Notes under the pieces: generated by a model
The model's input: the letters and a program-made list of their open reading frames with translations, nothing else
Database searches by the model: none
Told to the model about the DNA's origin: nothing
Assembly: GCF_900167975.1 (NCBI RefSeq)
Contig: NZ_FUZU01000003.1
Span: 620,001-684,000 of the forward strand
DNA from: Ohtaekwangia koreensis
GTDB lineage: Bacteria; Bacteroidota; Bacteroidia; Cytophagales; Cyclobacteriaceae
Reading direction: 5' to 3'
DNA length: 64,000 bases
Translations under genes and position numbers: made by a program
Part shown: positions 23,949-31,718 of the stretch, one piece after another
Numbering within the stretch: position 1 is the first letter of the stretch
Layout: each line of letters begins with the position of its first letter

Positions 23949-26279
23949 ATGGCGTATCAGAAACCTTCGCCGGTGCTATCGGAATTATACGAAAGTTCAG
24001 TGAGCCGGAAATACCTACTCTCTCCAGACAAACAATGGCTTGTAATACTGGCGTGCTCTACCTATATATCCATTGACGACATGACGGGCCCTGAATTAAC
24101 ACTGGCCGGGTTGAGTATTAACCCCGACAATTTTTCAAAAAGCCGGCAGCAGGTGTTTACTTGGTTTGCCATAAGGCACATGGAAAGCCTGGAGGAATTT
24201 CAAATTGCTTCGCTTCCGCAAGCACTAAAAGCAAACAATATAGCATTCTCGCCGGATAGCAAACGGTTGGCCTTTCAGCATACAACCCCGGTACAGGTAC
24301 AACTTTGGATCGTGGATCTTCAAACCATGACCGCCAGTCTCCTATCGCTGCACCCGGTGCATACTATACTGACATCGGGCTATGCGTGGCTCAACAATAC
24401 ACACCTGCTCGTGCTGACTCCCGCCCTGCCCGATTCGGTTAACACCACAGCACCAGTGGCCAATGCAGAACCGACTATCTTCGATACAGACCATGGCAAA
24501 AAATCTAACAGCAGGACTTTTCCGAATCTGTTACGAAACCGACATGAGGAATCACTCTTTGAATTTTATACAATGTCTCAAATGATGGTATACTCGCTCG
24601 ATGGGCCTGCGCGCAAACTCGGCGCGCAGGCTACATATGCCTCCTATGCAATCTCGCCCGATGCCAGGTATATTCTCATGCGAAAAATTATACGCCCCTA
24701 TTCTCACAGTGTTCCGCATGGGTTGTTTCCCCAACAGGTAAGTATATTTCACATTGACTCTGACCAGGAAGAACCAGTCCATACCTTACCACTACAGGAG
24801 ACGGAGTCTTCTAATTTCAGTGCTGTCTCTCCCTTTCCACGCCACCATCACTGGCGCGGCAATCGAGCGGCCACACTCTGCTGGGTGGAAGCCCAGGATG
24901 ATGGCGAGCCCGGCCGGGATGTAGCGATCCGCGACGCCTTGTTCGAACGGGATGCGAGCGGTGGCACTACGCGGTGTATTTGCAATCTACCCTTGCGATA
25001 TGGCCAGGTATACTGGGGGGATTCACCTTACGCGTTTATATATGAGTGGTGGTGGGAGAACCGAAAAATGAATATTTATACTTTGACAACGGAGGCGGGT
25101 CGAATTACAAAACAATTACTGCTGGAGCGTTCGTTCGAAGATCCGGTATCGGATCCCGGTAAACCAATGACATTTCCAAAGCAATTTGGAACGCCCATAC
25201 TCTACACACATGATCGTGAATATATATACTTGACCGGTGAGCGGGTCCTGCCCATGGAGAAAGTGAAGATCAGTTTTTTAAACAAGCTTTCCTTACGCGA
25301 TGGCTCCATTCAAACGCTCTGGACAAGTCGTGAAAATTTTCATGAACAGGTTATCACAATGCTGGATGCTGAGCGGGAAATCATTCTTATCTCACGCGAA
25401 TCCCCGACGCACTATCCGAACCTGGTTGAAGTGAATTTACAAAGCAAGCATGAACGATACCTCACCAAGTTTCCCAATCCTTTCAGAGCATTTGAATCCA
25501 TTCGAAAAGAGCGCTTGCATTACCGGCGACAAGACGGAATATCCTTGTTGGCAGATATCTACCTGCCGGCAGGATTTCAAGTGGGTGATGCGCCGTTGCC
25601 TTGCCTGGTATGGGCCTATCCTCAGGATTTCAAAGACAAACGAAATGCTGAGCATGCTCAGTCTTCGACCAATACATTTCCACGGGTAAGCTGGGATAGC
25701 CTTCGTCCCTGGGTGCTGAAAGGATATGCTGTACTGGAGCGCATCCCCTTCCCCATTGTTGACACCGAGTCGGGCCCTGCCAACGATACCTTCATTGAAC
25801 AATTGATTATGAACGCGGAGGCTGTGTTAGCCACCGCGGCTGCGGCTGGCTTGATCGATATGAACCGGGTAGCCATTGGCGGCCACAGCTATGGAGCCTT
25901 CATGGTGGCCAACCTGATGACTCACTCGACACTCTTTAAACGAGGCATCGCTCGCAGCGGTGCCTACAATCGCACCCTCACACCGTTTGGATTCCAAAAT
26001 GAGGAGCGAACTCTCTGGCAGGCGGACCACGTTTATCACCGCATCTCACCCTTCAACTATGCACACCTCTTGAAGGGACCGCTTCTTCTGTTGCACGGCG
26101 CTTGTGATGACAATCCGGGGACCGCGCCGCTTCAGAGCGAGCGTTACTTTCACGCCATCAAGAGTAATGGAGGAACGGCCCGGCTGGTGCTATTTCCCTA
26201 TGAGAAGCATACATACCAGGCAAAGGAAAGCATCCTTCACATGGTTTACGAAATGGAAAAATTTCTTGAGGACCTATAG
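23949..26279 (+). CDS. S9D-type prolyl-oligopeptidase-family glutamyl endopeptidase
   Basis: 776 residues. The beginning (QKPSPVLSELYESSVS, then GPELTLAGLSINPDNFSKSR) follows the N-terminus of chloroplast-type glutamyl endopeptidases. The C-terminal alpha/beta hydrolase has Ser647 in GGHSYGAF, Asp720 or 721 in LLHGACDDNPGT and His754 in PYEKHTYQA. The stretch ARSGAYNRTLTPFGFQNEERTLW is nearly diagnostic for the S9D group, which cuts after Glu in peptides. No signal peptide is present, so it should be cytoplasmic. It is divergent from the RiPP cluster. The precursors are Glu-rich, and precursor 2 has Glu39 at the edge of the conserved block, so leader trimming or clearance of failed peptides is a fair inference. 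Confidence 0.85.
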   Translation: MAYQKPSPVLSELYESSVSRKYLLSPDKQWLVILACSTYISIDDMTGPELTLAGLSINPDNFSKSRQQVFTWFAIRHMESLEEFQIASLPQALKANNIAFSPDSKRLAFQHTTPVQVQLWIVDLQTMTASLLSLHPVHTILTSGYAWLNNTHLLVLTPALPDSVNTTAPVANAEPTIFDTDHGKKSNSRTFPNLLRNRHEESLFEFYTMSQMMVYSLDGPARKLGAQATYASYAISPDARYILMRKIIRPYSHSVPHGLFPQQVSIFHIDSDQEEPVHTLPLQETESSNFSAVSPFPRHHHWRGNRAATLCWVEAQDDGEPGRDVAIRDALFERDASGGTTRCICNLPLRYGQVYWGDSPYAFIYEWWWENRKMNIYTLTTEAGRITKQLLLERSFEDPVSDPGKPMTFPKQFGTPILYTHDREYIYLTGERVLPMEKVKISFLNKLSLRDGSIQTLWTSRENFHEQVITMLDAEREIILISRESPTHYPNLVEVNLQSKHERYLTKFPNPFRAFESIRKERLHYRRQDGISLLADIYLPAGFQVGDAPLPCLVWAYPQDFKDKRNAEHAQSSTNTFPRVSWDSLRPWVLKGYAVLERIPFPIVDTESGPANDTFIEQLIMNAEAVLATAAAAGLIDMNRVAIGGHSYGAFMVANLMTHSTLFKRGIARSGAYNRTLTPFGFQNEERTLWQADHVYHRISPFNYAHLLKGPLLLLHGACDDNPGTAPLQSERYFHAIKSNGGTARLVLFPYEKHTYQAKESILHMVYEMEKFLEDL

Positions 26280-26280
26280 T

Positions 26281-27195
26281 CTAGTGAATCTCGGCTGAGA
26301 GCTTGTCAATTAATTTCCGGAGCTCCTTAATTGCAGTCTCATCTTTGTCTCGTATTGCGCGATTAATGGCCGAGATGATCTTGGCTTTAAGCTTACGCAC
26401 ACGGTCGTCCTTATCTAAAAATACCGGCTCTGCATCTTCCTCTTGTGCTTTGGTTGTTTTGGTCTGGCTAAGCCGAGAAGCCTTTTTTTCGTATTCATCC
26501 AATATATCAGCACGAATTTTCTTTGCCTTCACGGCCAGGTCCGCTTCACTTTTTATAAGGATTTTATCTGCATACGGCGCATCTGGGAGGATCTGAATAT
26601 CGGAACGCTTTGCCTTGACAGTGCCGCTTAAAATTTCTGTTTTCAACTTGGGATTACCACGGCTGATGATGTTGAGCCCTTCTGCGAATTTCGCATCCCG
26701 CTTGATAGTGCTTTCACTTACGTTAAACTTTTCGGCTATACGTTCGGAGGTCGAAAGTTCACTTTGACCTTTCGATCGTACGTTCTCATAGCCTCCCTTT
26801 TTATTCTTCAGCGAATTGTATTTCACACCACGATAGTAGCTGAGCTGATCAGGAGTCAGATTTCTACGCCCCATCTGGTTGTCAATCATCCATACCTTGG
26901 CTGTGTCAATGGTTTCGAAATCTATCTTTTTGATTTTGAAGTCAATATTGTGCTTCTGGCAAATTTTAAATCGATTGTGCCCATCGACTAAAAAAAAGGA
27001 ATTCTCCCGGGGCCATACCACAAGCGGATCACGGCAGCCATGTTGAAGGATGTTGCTTTCCAACAATTCAAATTCCTCTTTTGTCAAAGGGATAATATAC
27101 TCCTTCAGTTCCTTTAGAATCGTAATTTGTTTTTCTAGTCCTTTCACGCTTGCCATATATACACCAAAATCAAAATTAATAAACCGTTGCAACAT
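26281..27195 (-). CDS. ParB/Srx-fold nuclease-like protein
   Basis: 304 residues from ATG 27195; an internal ATG at 27156 (MASVKG) is a serious alternative start. The N-terminal domain has the ParB pattern: IIPLTKEEFELLESNILQHG, then RDPLVVW, then VDGHNRFKICQKH. This corresponds to motifs 1 and 2, with a GHNR version of the usual GERR or GHHR box. A helix-turn-helix stretch, TSERIAEKFNVSESTIKRDAKF, follows. The last ~100 residues are Lys/Glu-rich and probably coiled coil. There is no parA partner, so it is an orphan ParB-like DNA-binding or nuclease protein, often linked to mobile DNA, rather than the chromosomal segregation factor. Its stop lies 2 bases from the S9D stop (convergent). Confidence 0.8.
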   Translation of the reverse strand: MLQRFINFDFGVYMASVKGLEKQITILKELKEYIIPLTKEEFELLESNILQHGCRDPLVVWPRENSFFLVDGHNRFKICQKHNIDFKIKKIDFETIDTAKVWMIDNQMGRRNLTPDQLSYYRGVKYNSLKNKKGGYENVRSKGQSELSTSERIAEKFNVSESTIKRDAKFAEGLNIISRGNPKLKTEILSGTVKAKRSDIQILPDAPYADKILIKSEADLAVKAKKIRADILDEYEKKASRLSQTKTTKAQEEDAEPVFLDKDDRVRKLKAKIISAINRAIRDKDETAIKELRKLIDKLSAEIH

Positions 27196-27245
27196 GATTT
27201 TTAGAATTGAATAATTTTATCTTAATTATTCAAAAGTTGATAGCC

Positions 27246-27677
27246 ATGTTTAATAAAACCTACTTTCACACGAATTATTCGATAACCTTCCAACTCAATG
27301 AAACCGGCAATCTTACCGGTACTTTGACAGTTGAGTCAAGTCAAAGTGCTTTTCTTTTCCATGGACTTCATGCTGCCGATGGAGCTGGCACAAAGATAAC
27401 GTTTATAGTTGATTGGATACATCCCCTCGTTGACGGTACATGTTACAGTGCATTCGCAGGCGAGATTCGTAATTTACAACAAGACTCGTTCTCAATGGAG
27501 CTCGACTGGCTGCTCATCACCGAGAACGGTTCCCTTCAGGGTTTCGCTTTGCTTCATACCGATCCGTCTGCAACGGATAAAGTAAGTCCGGTTCCTTTCC
27601 CGAAGTCTCTCACTATGGACATTCGTAAAAAAAGAAATCCGATAGCGAGTCATAACGTTATTCTCCCCGCACCATAA
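27246..27677 (+). CDS. Small avidin-like beta-barrel protein (tentative)
   Basis: 143 residues from ATG 27246; a TTG at 27207 is in frame but weaker. The order of strands recalls avidin/streptavidin: an opening strand, GNLTGTLTVES, then KITFIVDWIHP, CYSAFAGEI and LDWLLIT. In avidins the matching parts are the FTGTY strand, the FTVNW strand, the TGQ strand and the TxWLL strand. No signal peptide is visible. The biotin-contacting residues cannot be confirmed by eye. It is divergent from the ParB-like gene. If the likeness is wrong, it is simply a conserved-looking small beta protein of unknown role. Confidence 0.5.
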   Translation: MFNKTYFHTNYSITFQLNETGNLTGTLTVESSQSAFLFHGLHAADGAGTKITFIVDWIHPLVDGTCYSAFAGEIRNLQQDSFSMELDWLLITENGSLQGFALLHTDPSATDKVSPVPFPKSLTMDIRKKRNPIASHNVILPAP

Positions 27678-27799
27678 TCCACTGATATACTATAATTTCT
27701 TGCAATGAGTATATATAGTTCTTGACAAGCAGGAGATGGAGTGATTGGCTTTCAAAACACTATCTTAAATTACATAATTTACGTAGAGACTCGAAGCGT

Positions 27800-27877
27800 A
27801 TTTTTTTAGCCATCGCAGGTAGGTTCGTTTCAAAATTATTGGGACACAAGCCCATAGTGTCAACTGAGTGATATGAC
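27800..27877 (+). pseudogene. Tyrosine recombinase (integrase) C-terminal fragment
   Basis: Frame read from about 27803: LAIAGRFVSKLLGHKPIVSTE, then TGA at 27869-27871, then Tyr-Asp-Arg. The spacing VSKLLGHKxIxSTExY is the end of a phage-type integrase, with the LGH motif and the catalytic Tyr region. No upstream part is recognisable. It is a short remnant, probably the scar of an old insertion. Confidence 0.45.
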
Positions 27878-27940
27878 AGACAAAGGTTGACGCACTTAAC
27901 AAAACTCGGTGTATCAGACCACACTTAATTCATCGAACTC

Positions 27941-28054
27941 CTATACTCTTGCCGTAACCCCGGTGTGTTGCTTAAAGACTCGTGTAAAGTGCTGCGGGTA
28001 CTTGAATCCAAGCTCATAAGCAATTTCGCTCACCTACTTATTTGCATCAAAGAT
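27941..28054 (-). pseudogene. AraC-family regulator C-terminal fragment with in-frame stop
   Basis: On the minus strand the sequence reads KAKIFDANK, stop, VSEIAYELGFKYPQHFTRVF, then KQHTGVTARV and a TAG. This is the second helix-turn-helix of an AraC regulator. The TAG at 28034-28036 breaks it where a residue before VSEIAYELGF should be. Upstream sequence is AT-rich and non-coding, so the rest of the gene is lost. Confidence 0.75.
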
Positions 28055-28282
28055 TTTCGCTTTCGTAAGTTTATTTTTCTATTTATAATTTTTTAGTTTT
28101 TTGTTTCATTATCAGCTCTTCTTATTAAAATATAAATAGTAGAACCTGCTACTAGATGCATAATGGACAATGGTTATTCTCCTTCCTGCAGGTGAATTCG
28201 GTGTCCAATTGGACTTAGTATTGAAATTGCTAAAAATTGGTATCGGCCTTAAGCCGTATTATATAAATTAGAATAGCGGTTT

Positions 28283-28314
28283 AAAAAAATGGTTGCTTTT
28301 TTATGAGCAACCAT
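28283..28314 (-). terminator. Terminator of the isochorismatase-type gene
   Basis: Stem ATGGTTGCT at 28289-28297 with AGCAACCAT at 28306-28314. A run of seven A on the plus strand to its left gives the U-run for minus-strand transcripts. It lies 50 bases after the stop of the gene at 28365. Confidence 0.85.
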
Positions 28315-28364
28315 TCTTATTGACCTGGTATTTAATGTATCATTAGAATACAGGGGCCGCGTAA

Positions 28365-29090
28365 TTATTTTTGTGATTTCGCAACTTCCTGGGCTTTATA
28401 GTATTGTTCAATAACAGCCTGGAAATTAGGCACCAATTCTGCCAGAATTTTTGCAAAATCTCCGGCTTCTTTCCTTCTCCAGTCTTTCATCAATTCTGGA
28501 AGCATGGCACCCACGGTTATCGGGATAGCACCTGCCTCGGTTAAGCGGAGCATAGCCAGGTTATGTGCTTCAGGTGTAATATCTCCGCTGGCATCTGCAA
28601 CTGCATAAACAGTATAGCCTTCTCCAAGGGCAGACAGAGCAGGATAGACTACACATACGCTGGTCCACATACCGGAGATAATGAGTGTCTTCTTACCTGT
28701 AGCTTTAACTGCATTAACGAATTCCTTGCTATCCCAGGCATTAATTTCTCCCTCTCGGTTAACATACTTTGCATTTGGGGCATTGTCTTTTACCTCGGGC
28801 AGTGTGGGACCATTTGGTCCTGTTGGAACGGATGCAGTATAAATGGCAGGGATACGCAACAATTGGGATGCTTTTGCAAGAGCGGAAAGATTTCTTCTTA
28901 ATTCACCAACTGGCATACTGTGAACAGTTTGAACCAAACCACTTTGATGGTCGACAAATAAAAAAACAGCATCATCTGGATTGATTAGCGTTGTTTTCTT
29001 TTGCTGAGCATTTGTTACTGTGAAATTTAGGCACACAAAGAGTATAATCGATAGCACCTTTAGAACTGACGAATTCACTAATTTTTTCAT
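28365..29090 (-). CDS. Exported isochorismatase-family hydrolase
   Basis: 241 residues with a signal peptide (MKKLVNSSVLKVLSIILFVCLNFTVTNA). The cysteine-hydrolase fold shows the Asp of LFVDHQSG and the nucleophilic Cys in ISGMWTSVCV; the family's Lys is expected in between. YAVADASGDITPEAHNLAM is typical of the YcaC-like subgroup, whose substrates are mostly unknown amides. Exported versions like this occur in Bacteroidota next to amidohydrolases and Crp-type regulators, which fits here, since a broken amidohydrolase and a broken Crp gene lie just upstream. It ends in a good terminator and looks intact. Confidence 0.88.
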   Translation of the reverse strand: MKKLVNSSVLKVLSIILFVCLNFTVTNAQQKKTTLINPDDAVFLFVDHQSGLVQTVHSMPVGELRRNLSALAKASQLLRIPAIYTASVPTGPNGPTLPEVKDNAPNAKYVNREGEINAWDSKEFVNAVKATGKKTLIISGMWTSVCVVYPALSALGEGYTVYAVADASGDITPEAHNLAMLRLTEAGAIPITVGAMLPELMKDWRRKEAGDFAKILAELVPNFQAVIEQYYKAQEVAKSQK

Positions 29091-29167
29091 AATTTTTTTA
29101 AAAAGTTATACTTATTTGGTTGATGTAAAATTGCTTCAACAACAGATCTTAACACGGTGAGATATGA

Positions 29168-29202
29168 TAAAAAAAACCGTTGATAAATATCAACGGTTTA
29201 AA
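29168..29202 (-). terminator. Hairpin with U-run after the amidohydrolase remnant
   Basis: Stem AACCGTTGAT at 29175-29184 and ATCAACGGTT at 29189-29198, with an A-run at 29169-29176 to its left (U-run for the minus strand). It lies about 45 bases after the stop of the broken amidohydrolase. A near copy of the same unit, with compensating stem changes, is at 29783-29814. Confidence 0.8.
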
Positions 29203-29242
29203 AAATGCTCCTTGTAGTAATTCGTTATTCTGTTTTTAGATG

Positions 29243-29724
29243 TCAATTCTCTTTGTAGTAACCGAAATACTTTATTGGCGACCACGAAGGGACTATCACC
29301 GGTAATTCGGAAGCTAGGCTGCTGTACTTTCCTTTACCGAATACAACTCTACCTTCCACTGTCAATACCGAATTGATGTTTTTTTATTTCATCCTCAGGT
29401 ATAGTAAAGTAATCTGAACTTAATAAAGCAAATCGGCCAGATTGCCCGGAACAATCTTCCCATTTCATTTTCAGTTTGCTGAAACCATGTCGGTCTGTAT
29501 GTGAATAATCGAAGTGCTTCTTCCCTTGTTAAACGATTGTCTTTTGCCAGTATCTTACATTTTCCAAGGCATCGAGAAAGAAGTAATGTTCTCGTTATAA
29601 CAAATATGCATGCGAAATGGGATCCCTTAAGTGCATGGGCAAGCACTGTTTCCGCAAGGGCTACGAGTAATCTTTTATAAATGTTTTTGAAATAAAATAA
29701 TGATATAGTTTCGATACTGATCAC
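29243..29724 (-). pseudogene. Amidohydrolase (YtcJ-like) 3' remnant with frameshifts
   Basis: Three reading frames together spell the C-terminus of a YtcJ-like amidohydrolase: DNRLTREEALRLFTYRPTWF with ENEMGRL; then, shifted, RFALLSSDYFTIPEDEIK; then, shifted again, SVLTVEGRVVFGKGKYSS to VPSWSPIKYFGYYKEN and TGA at 29243-29245. The second shift falls in a run of seven A, where one A too many is present. Upstream of about 29600 the likeness fades, so the 5' part is lost or rearranged. Two indels plus missing sequence argue for true decay rather than sequencing error alone. Confidence 0.75.
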
Positions 29725-29782
29725 GGTGATTTGACGACACGAAATTGCACCATCATCGAACGCAGTAACGATGAGAAAGGAT

Positions 29783-29814
29783 AAAAAAAAGCGTTGGTAA
29801 ATGTCAACGCTTTT
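29783..29814 (-). terminator. Terminator of the Crp/Fnr-type gene
   Basis: Stem AAAAGCGTTG at 29787-29796 and CAACGCTTTT at 29805-29814, with an A-run on the left giving the minus-strand U-run. It is related to the hairpin at 29168-29202. Confidence 0.85.
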
Positions 29815-29855
29815 GAAAAAATTAATAATGATCTTCCTTACCGTGCCAAAGCTGT

Positions 29856-30468
29856 TTATTTCATTGCTTGCTTTCTAATCCTGCTTAACGTTTCTTTCGT
29901 TACGCCTAGGTAAGAAGCAATAATGTGCTGAGGAAATCGCAAAATAAATTGTGGGTTGTTTTCCGCAAATTCTTCGTAGCGTTTTTCTGCTGTGTTGCTG
30001 ATGGTGGAATTTAATCTTCGGTTATTGGCAATGGCAAACCTTTCATCCATTAAGCGTATCATTTCTAGCCAGGAAGGTATTTTTTTTATCAGATCCAACA
30101 TATCAGCTCTTGAAATAATGAGCAGTTCGGTCTCTTCCCAAGCATCAATATTATATCTCGAAGGCGTAAGCATAATGGAACTTTCGCGGTCGGTTGCCCA
30201 ATAATTTTCAATGTAGAGATGTACAATATGCTCAAACACCTTTGGCATCTACACTATATTGTCGCATAGCGCCTTTTATGATAAAACCAGTGTTCTTGCA
30301 CACTTCTCCTTCCTGCAAAAAATATTGCTTTTTTCTGAGTTTTTTGGGTTGAAAGGCAGCCACAATCATTGCTTCTTCTTCGTTTGTAATTGGCGAAGCC
30401 GTGTGATTATTGACGTATTCGATCAGCTTTTTATGCATTGCTCTTTCTGGATAAGATAATCCCAGCAA
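29856..30468 (-). pseudogene. Crp/Fnr-family regulator split by a one-base frameshift
   Basis: The first part (78 residues from ATG 30468: MLGLSYPERAMHKKLIEYV, a cyclic-nucleotide-binding-like segment, GFIIKGAMRQYSVDAKGV) ends in TGA. The second part, in another frame, continues without loss (EHIVHLYIENYWATDRESS) to the HTH region (IIASYLGVTKETLSRIRKQ). Removing one T from the TTT near 30241 rejoins GV to EH exactly. So the gene is either newly inactivated or has one homopolymer sequencing error. The protein would be about 198 residues, normal for this family, with no Fe-S cysteine signature. Confidence 0.85.
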
Positions 30469-31718
30469 TTTATAAAATATCCACCGATATGATGACGAGT
30501 TAATTTACATGTCTAATCATTATTGTTCTGTCACAACATAATCAATAGATTGATATTCAAGTATTTATAATTATTAATCAAGGTGAGTTGCAGACTCAGT
30601 ATTGAGATTCACTATGGCGCAGTAATTTTTCAGCCACACGTTCCGGACCGCCTACTACGCAGCGCGTGCAGCACTACGGATGCCTGTTATTTCCTGTTCG
30701 GATTCAACCGTAACATCCGGCTTGATCAATTCATTGTCGCAGCCCGCAACCAGCACAGCCAGTAAAAAATTTTCTTGTTTTTCATTTATAGTATAGTTTT
30801 AATGTTAGTTTGGTTACGCGCGGTTCTTTAGAAATGCCGAGTCTTTATGAAATTTTTATATACCTATAGCTATCGATCTGACCACTATATATATTTCGCG
30901 CTCTGGATTACCAGATCGTGTCGACAGTAGTTGTCAGCGTTTTTTAGTATTGGTTTCAAAGTAAGCATACATCGAGTCGGTTGAAATATGGTATGTAGTA
31001 TATTATAAAGACTTCATGAGAAGTTAATCTAGCAACACTACTAAATCTTATTTATAAATCAAGGTCACAACATATTTATAAAAGAATCAACTCCTTATAG
31101 TGTACAGATGTTTTTTTACTAGCGCCATGACGTGCTATCTTCTATTAGCATTTTAAATAACACTTGATGAGTATATTTTCAGAAACGCGTTCTATAGTAA
31201 CTTTAAAAACAAGAATGACCTTATTCAAAATCTACAACAGCGCGCACCACATGAATGGTCAACTTTTTGGTGTGACGAGCAAAAAAAACTTCAGACATCA
31301 GTATTTATACTCTTGTGTTTGATACAATTTAGATCGGTACGGGTGGCTCAACGGTGACCGGTATATACAGGCGAATATGGGAGTAATTTTTTTATCAATC
31401 GCCGTGAATCCAACCAGAATCTCCTTGACTATACGGTATAGTCTTTCATAGCCGATTATATAATTATATAGTATTGTCCATCGCAGCATTTTTTTGAATG
31501 GCGTTATCTCAAGTTTGGGTAAATCACCCCAAAGGGTTATAGACAAGCCCTTCTTAATTCGTTAGTTTTAATTACTTAAAACTCAATCGTATGTTGTGTA
31601 ATAGTTGATTCTCTCTCAGAGATTATGCGAATACATCAGCAAATGTTGCTTGCAATTTTATTTATCTACACATGATTTATTGTCAGTCACTGTTTCATCC
31701 CACCTAAATTTTTATTCT
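30469..31718. other. Gene-poor AT-rich stretch
   Basis: About 1.25 kb. It holds the lipoprotein remnant at 30596-30785 and otherwise only short, unconvincing frames (an 82-codon one at 31298-31546 has no family likeness). The part just before 31719 should contain the promoter of the large protease gene. Confidence 0.5.
30596..30785 (-). pseudogene. Lipoprotein gene remnant
   Basis: From ATG 30785 the sequence reads MKNKKIF. After a one-base shift in a T-run it continues LLAVLVAGC, a clear lipobox, and DNELIKPDVTVESEQEITG to SAARAA. A stop follows, and a further shift gives VGGPERVAEKLLRHSESQY and TGA. The parts make one sensible short lipoprotein start, broken at least twice. No longer homologous body is found downstream, so this is a decayed fragment. 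Confidence 0.5.

Larger units (their letters stand above)
27878..28364. other. Gene-poor stretch with remnants
   Basis: Non-coding apart from the AraC fragment (27941-28054) and the terminator at 28283-28314, listed separately. The part from about 28055 to 28280 is very AT-rich, and I see nothing else in it. Confidence 0.6.

Noticed and set aside
26281-27195. Chromosome partition gene pair (parAB) and nearby origin
   Set aside because: Only a ParB-like protein is present; there is no parA, gidA, gidB or dnaA, and no parS-like palindrome cluster was seen.
31298-31546. 82-codon minus-strand frame
   Set aside because: No family likeness; surrounded by non-coding DNA. It could be a remnant, but nothing readable supports it.
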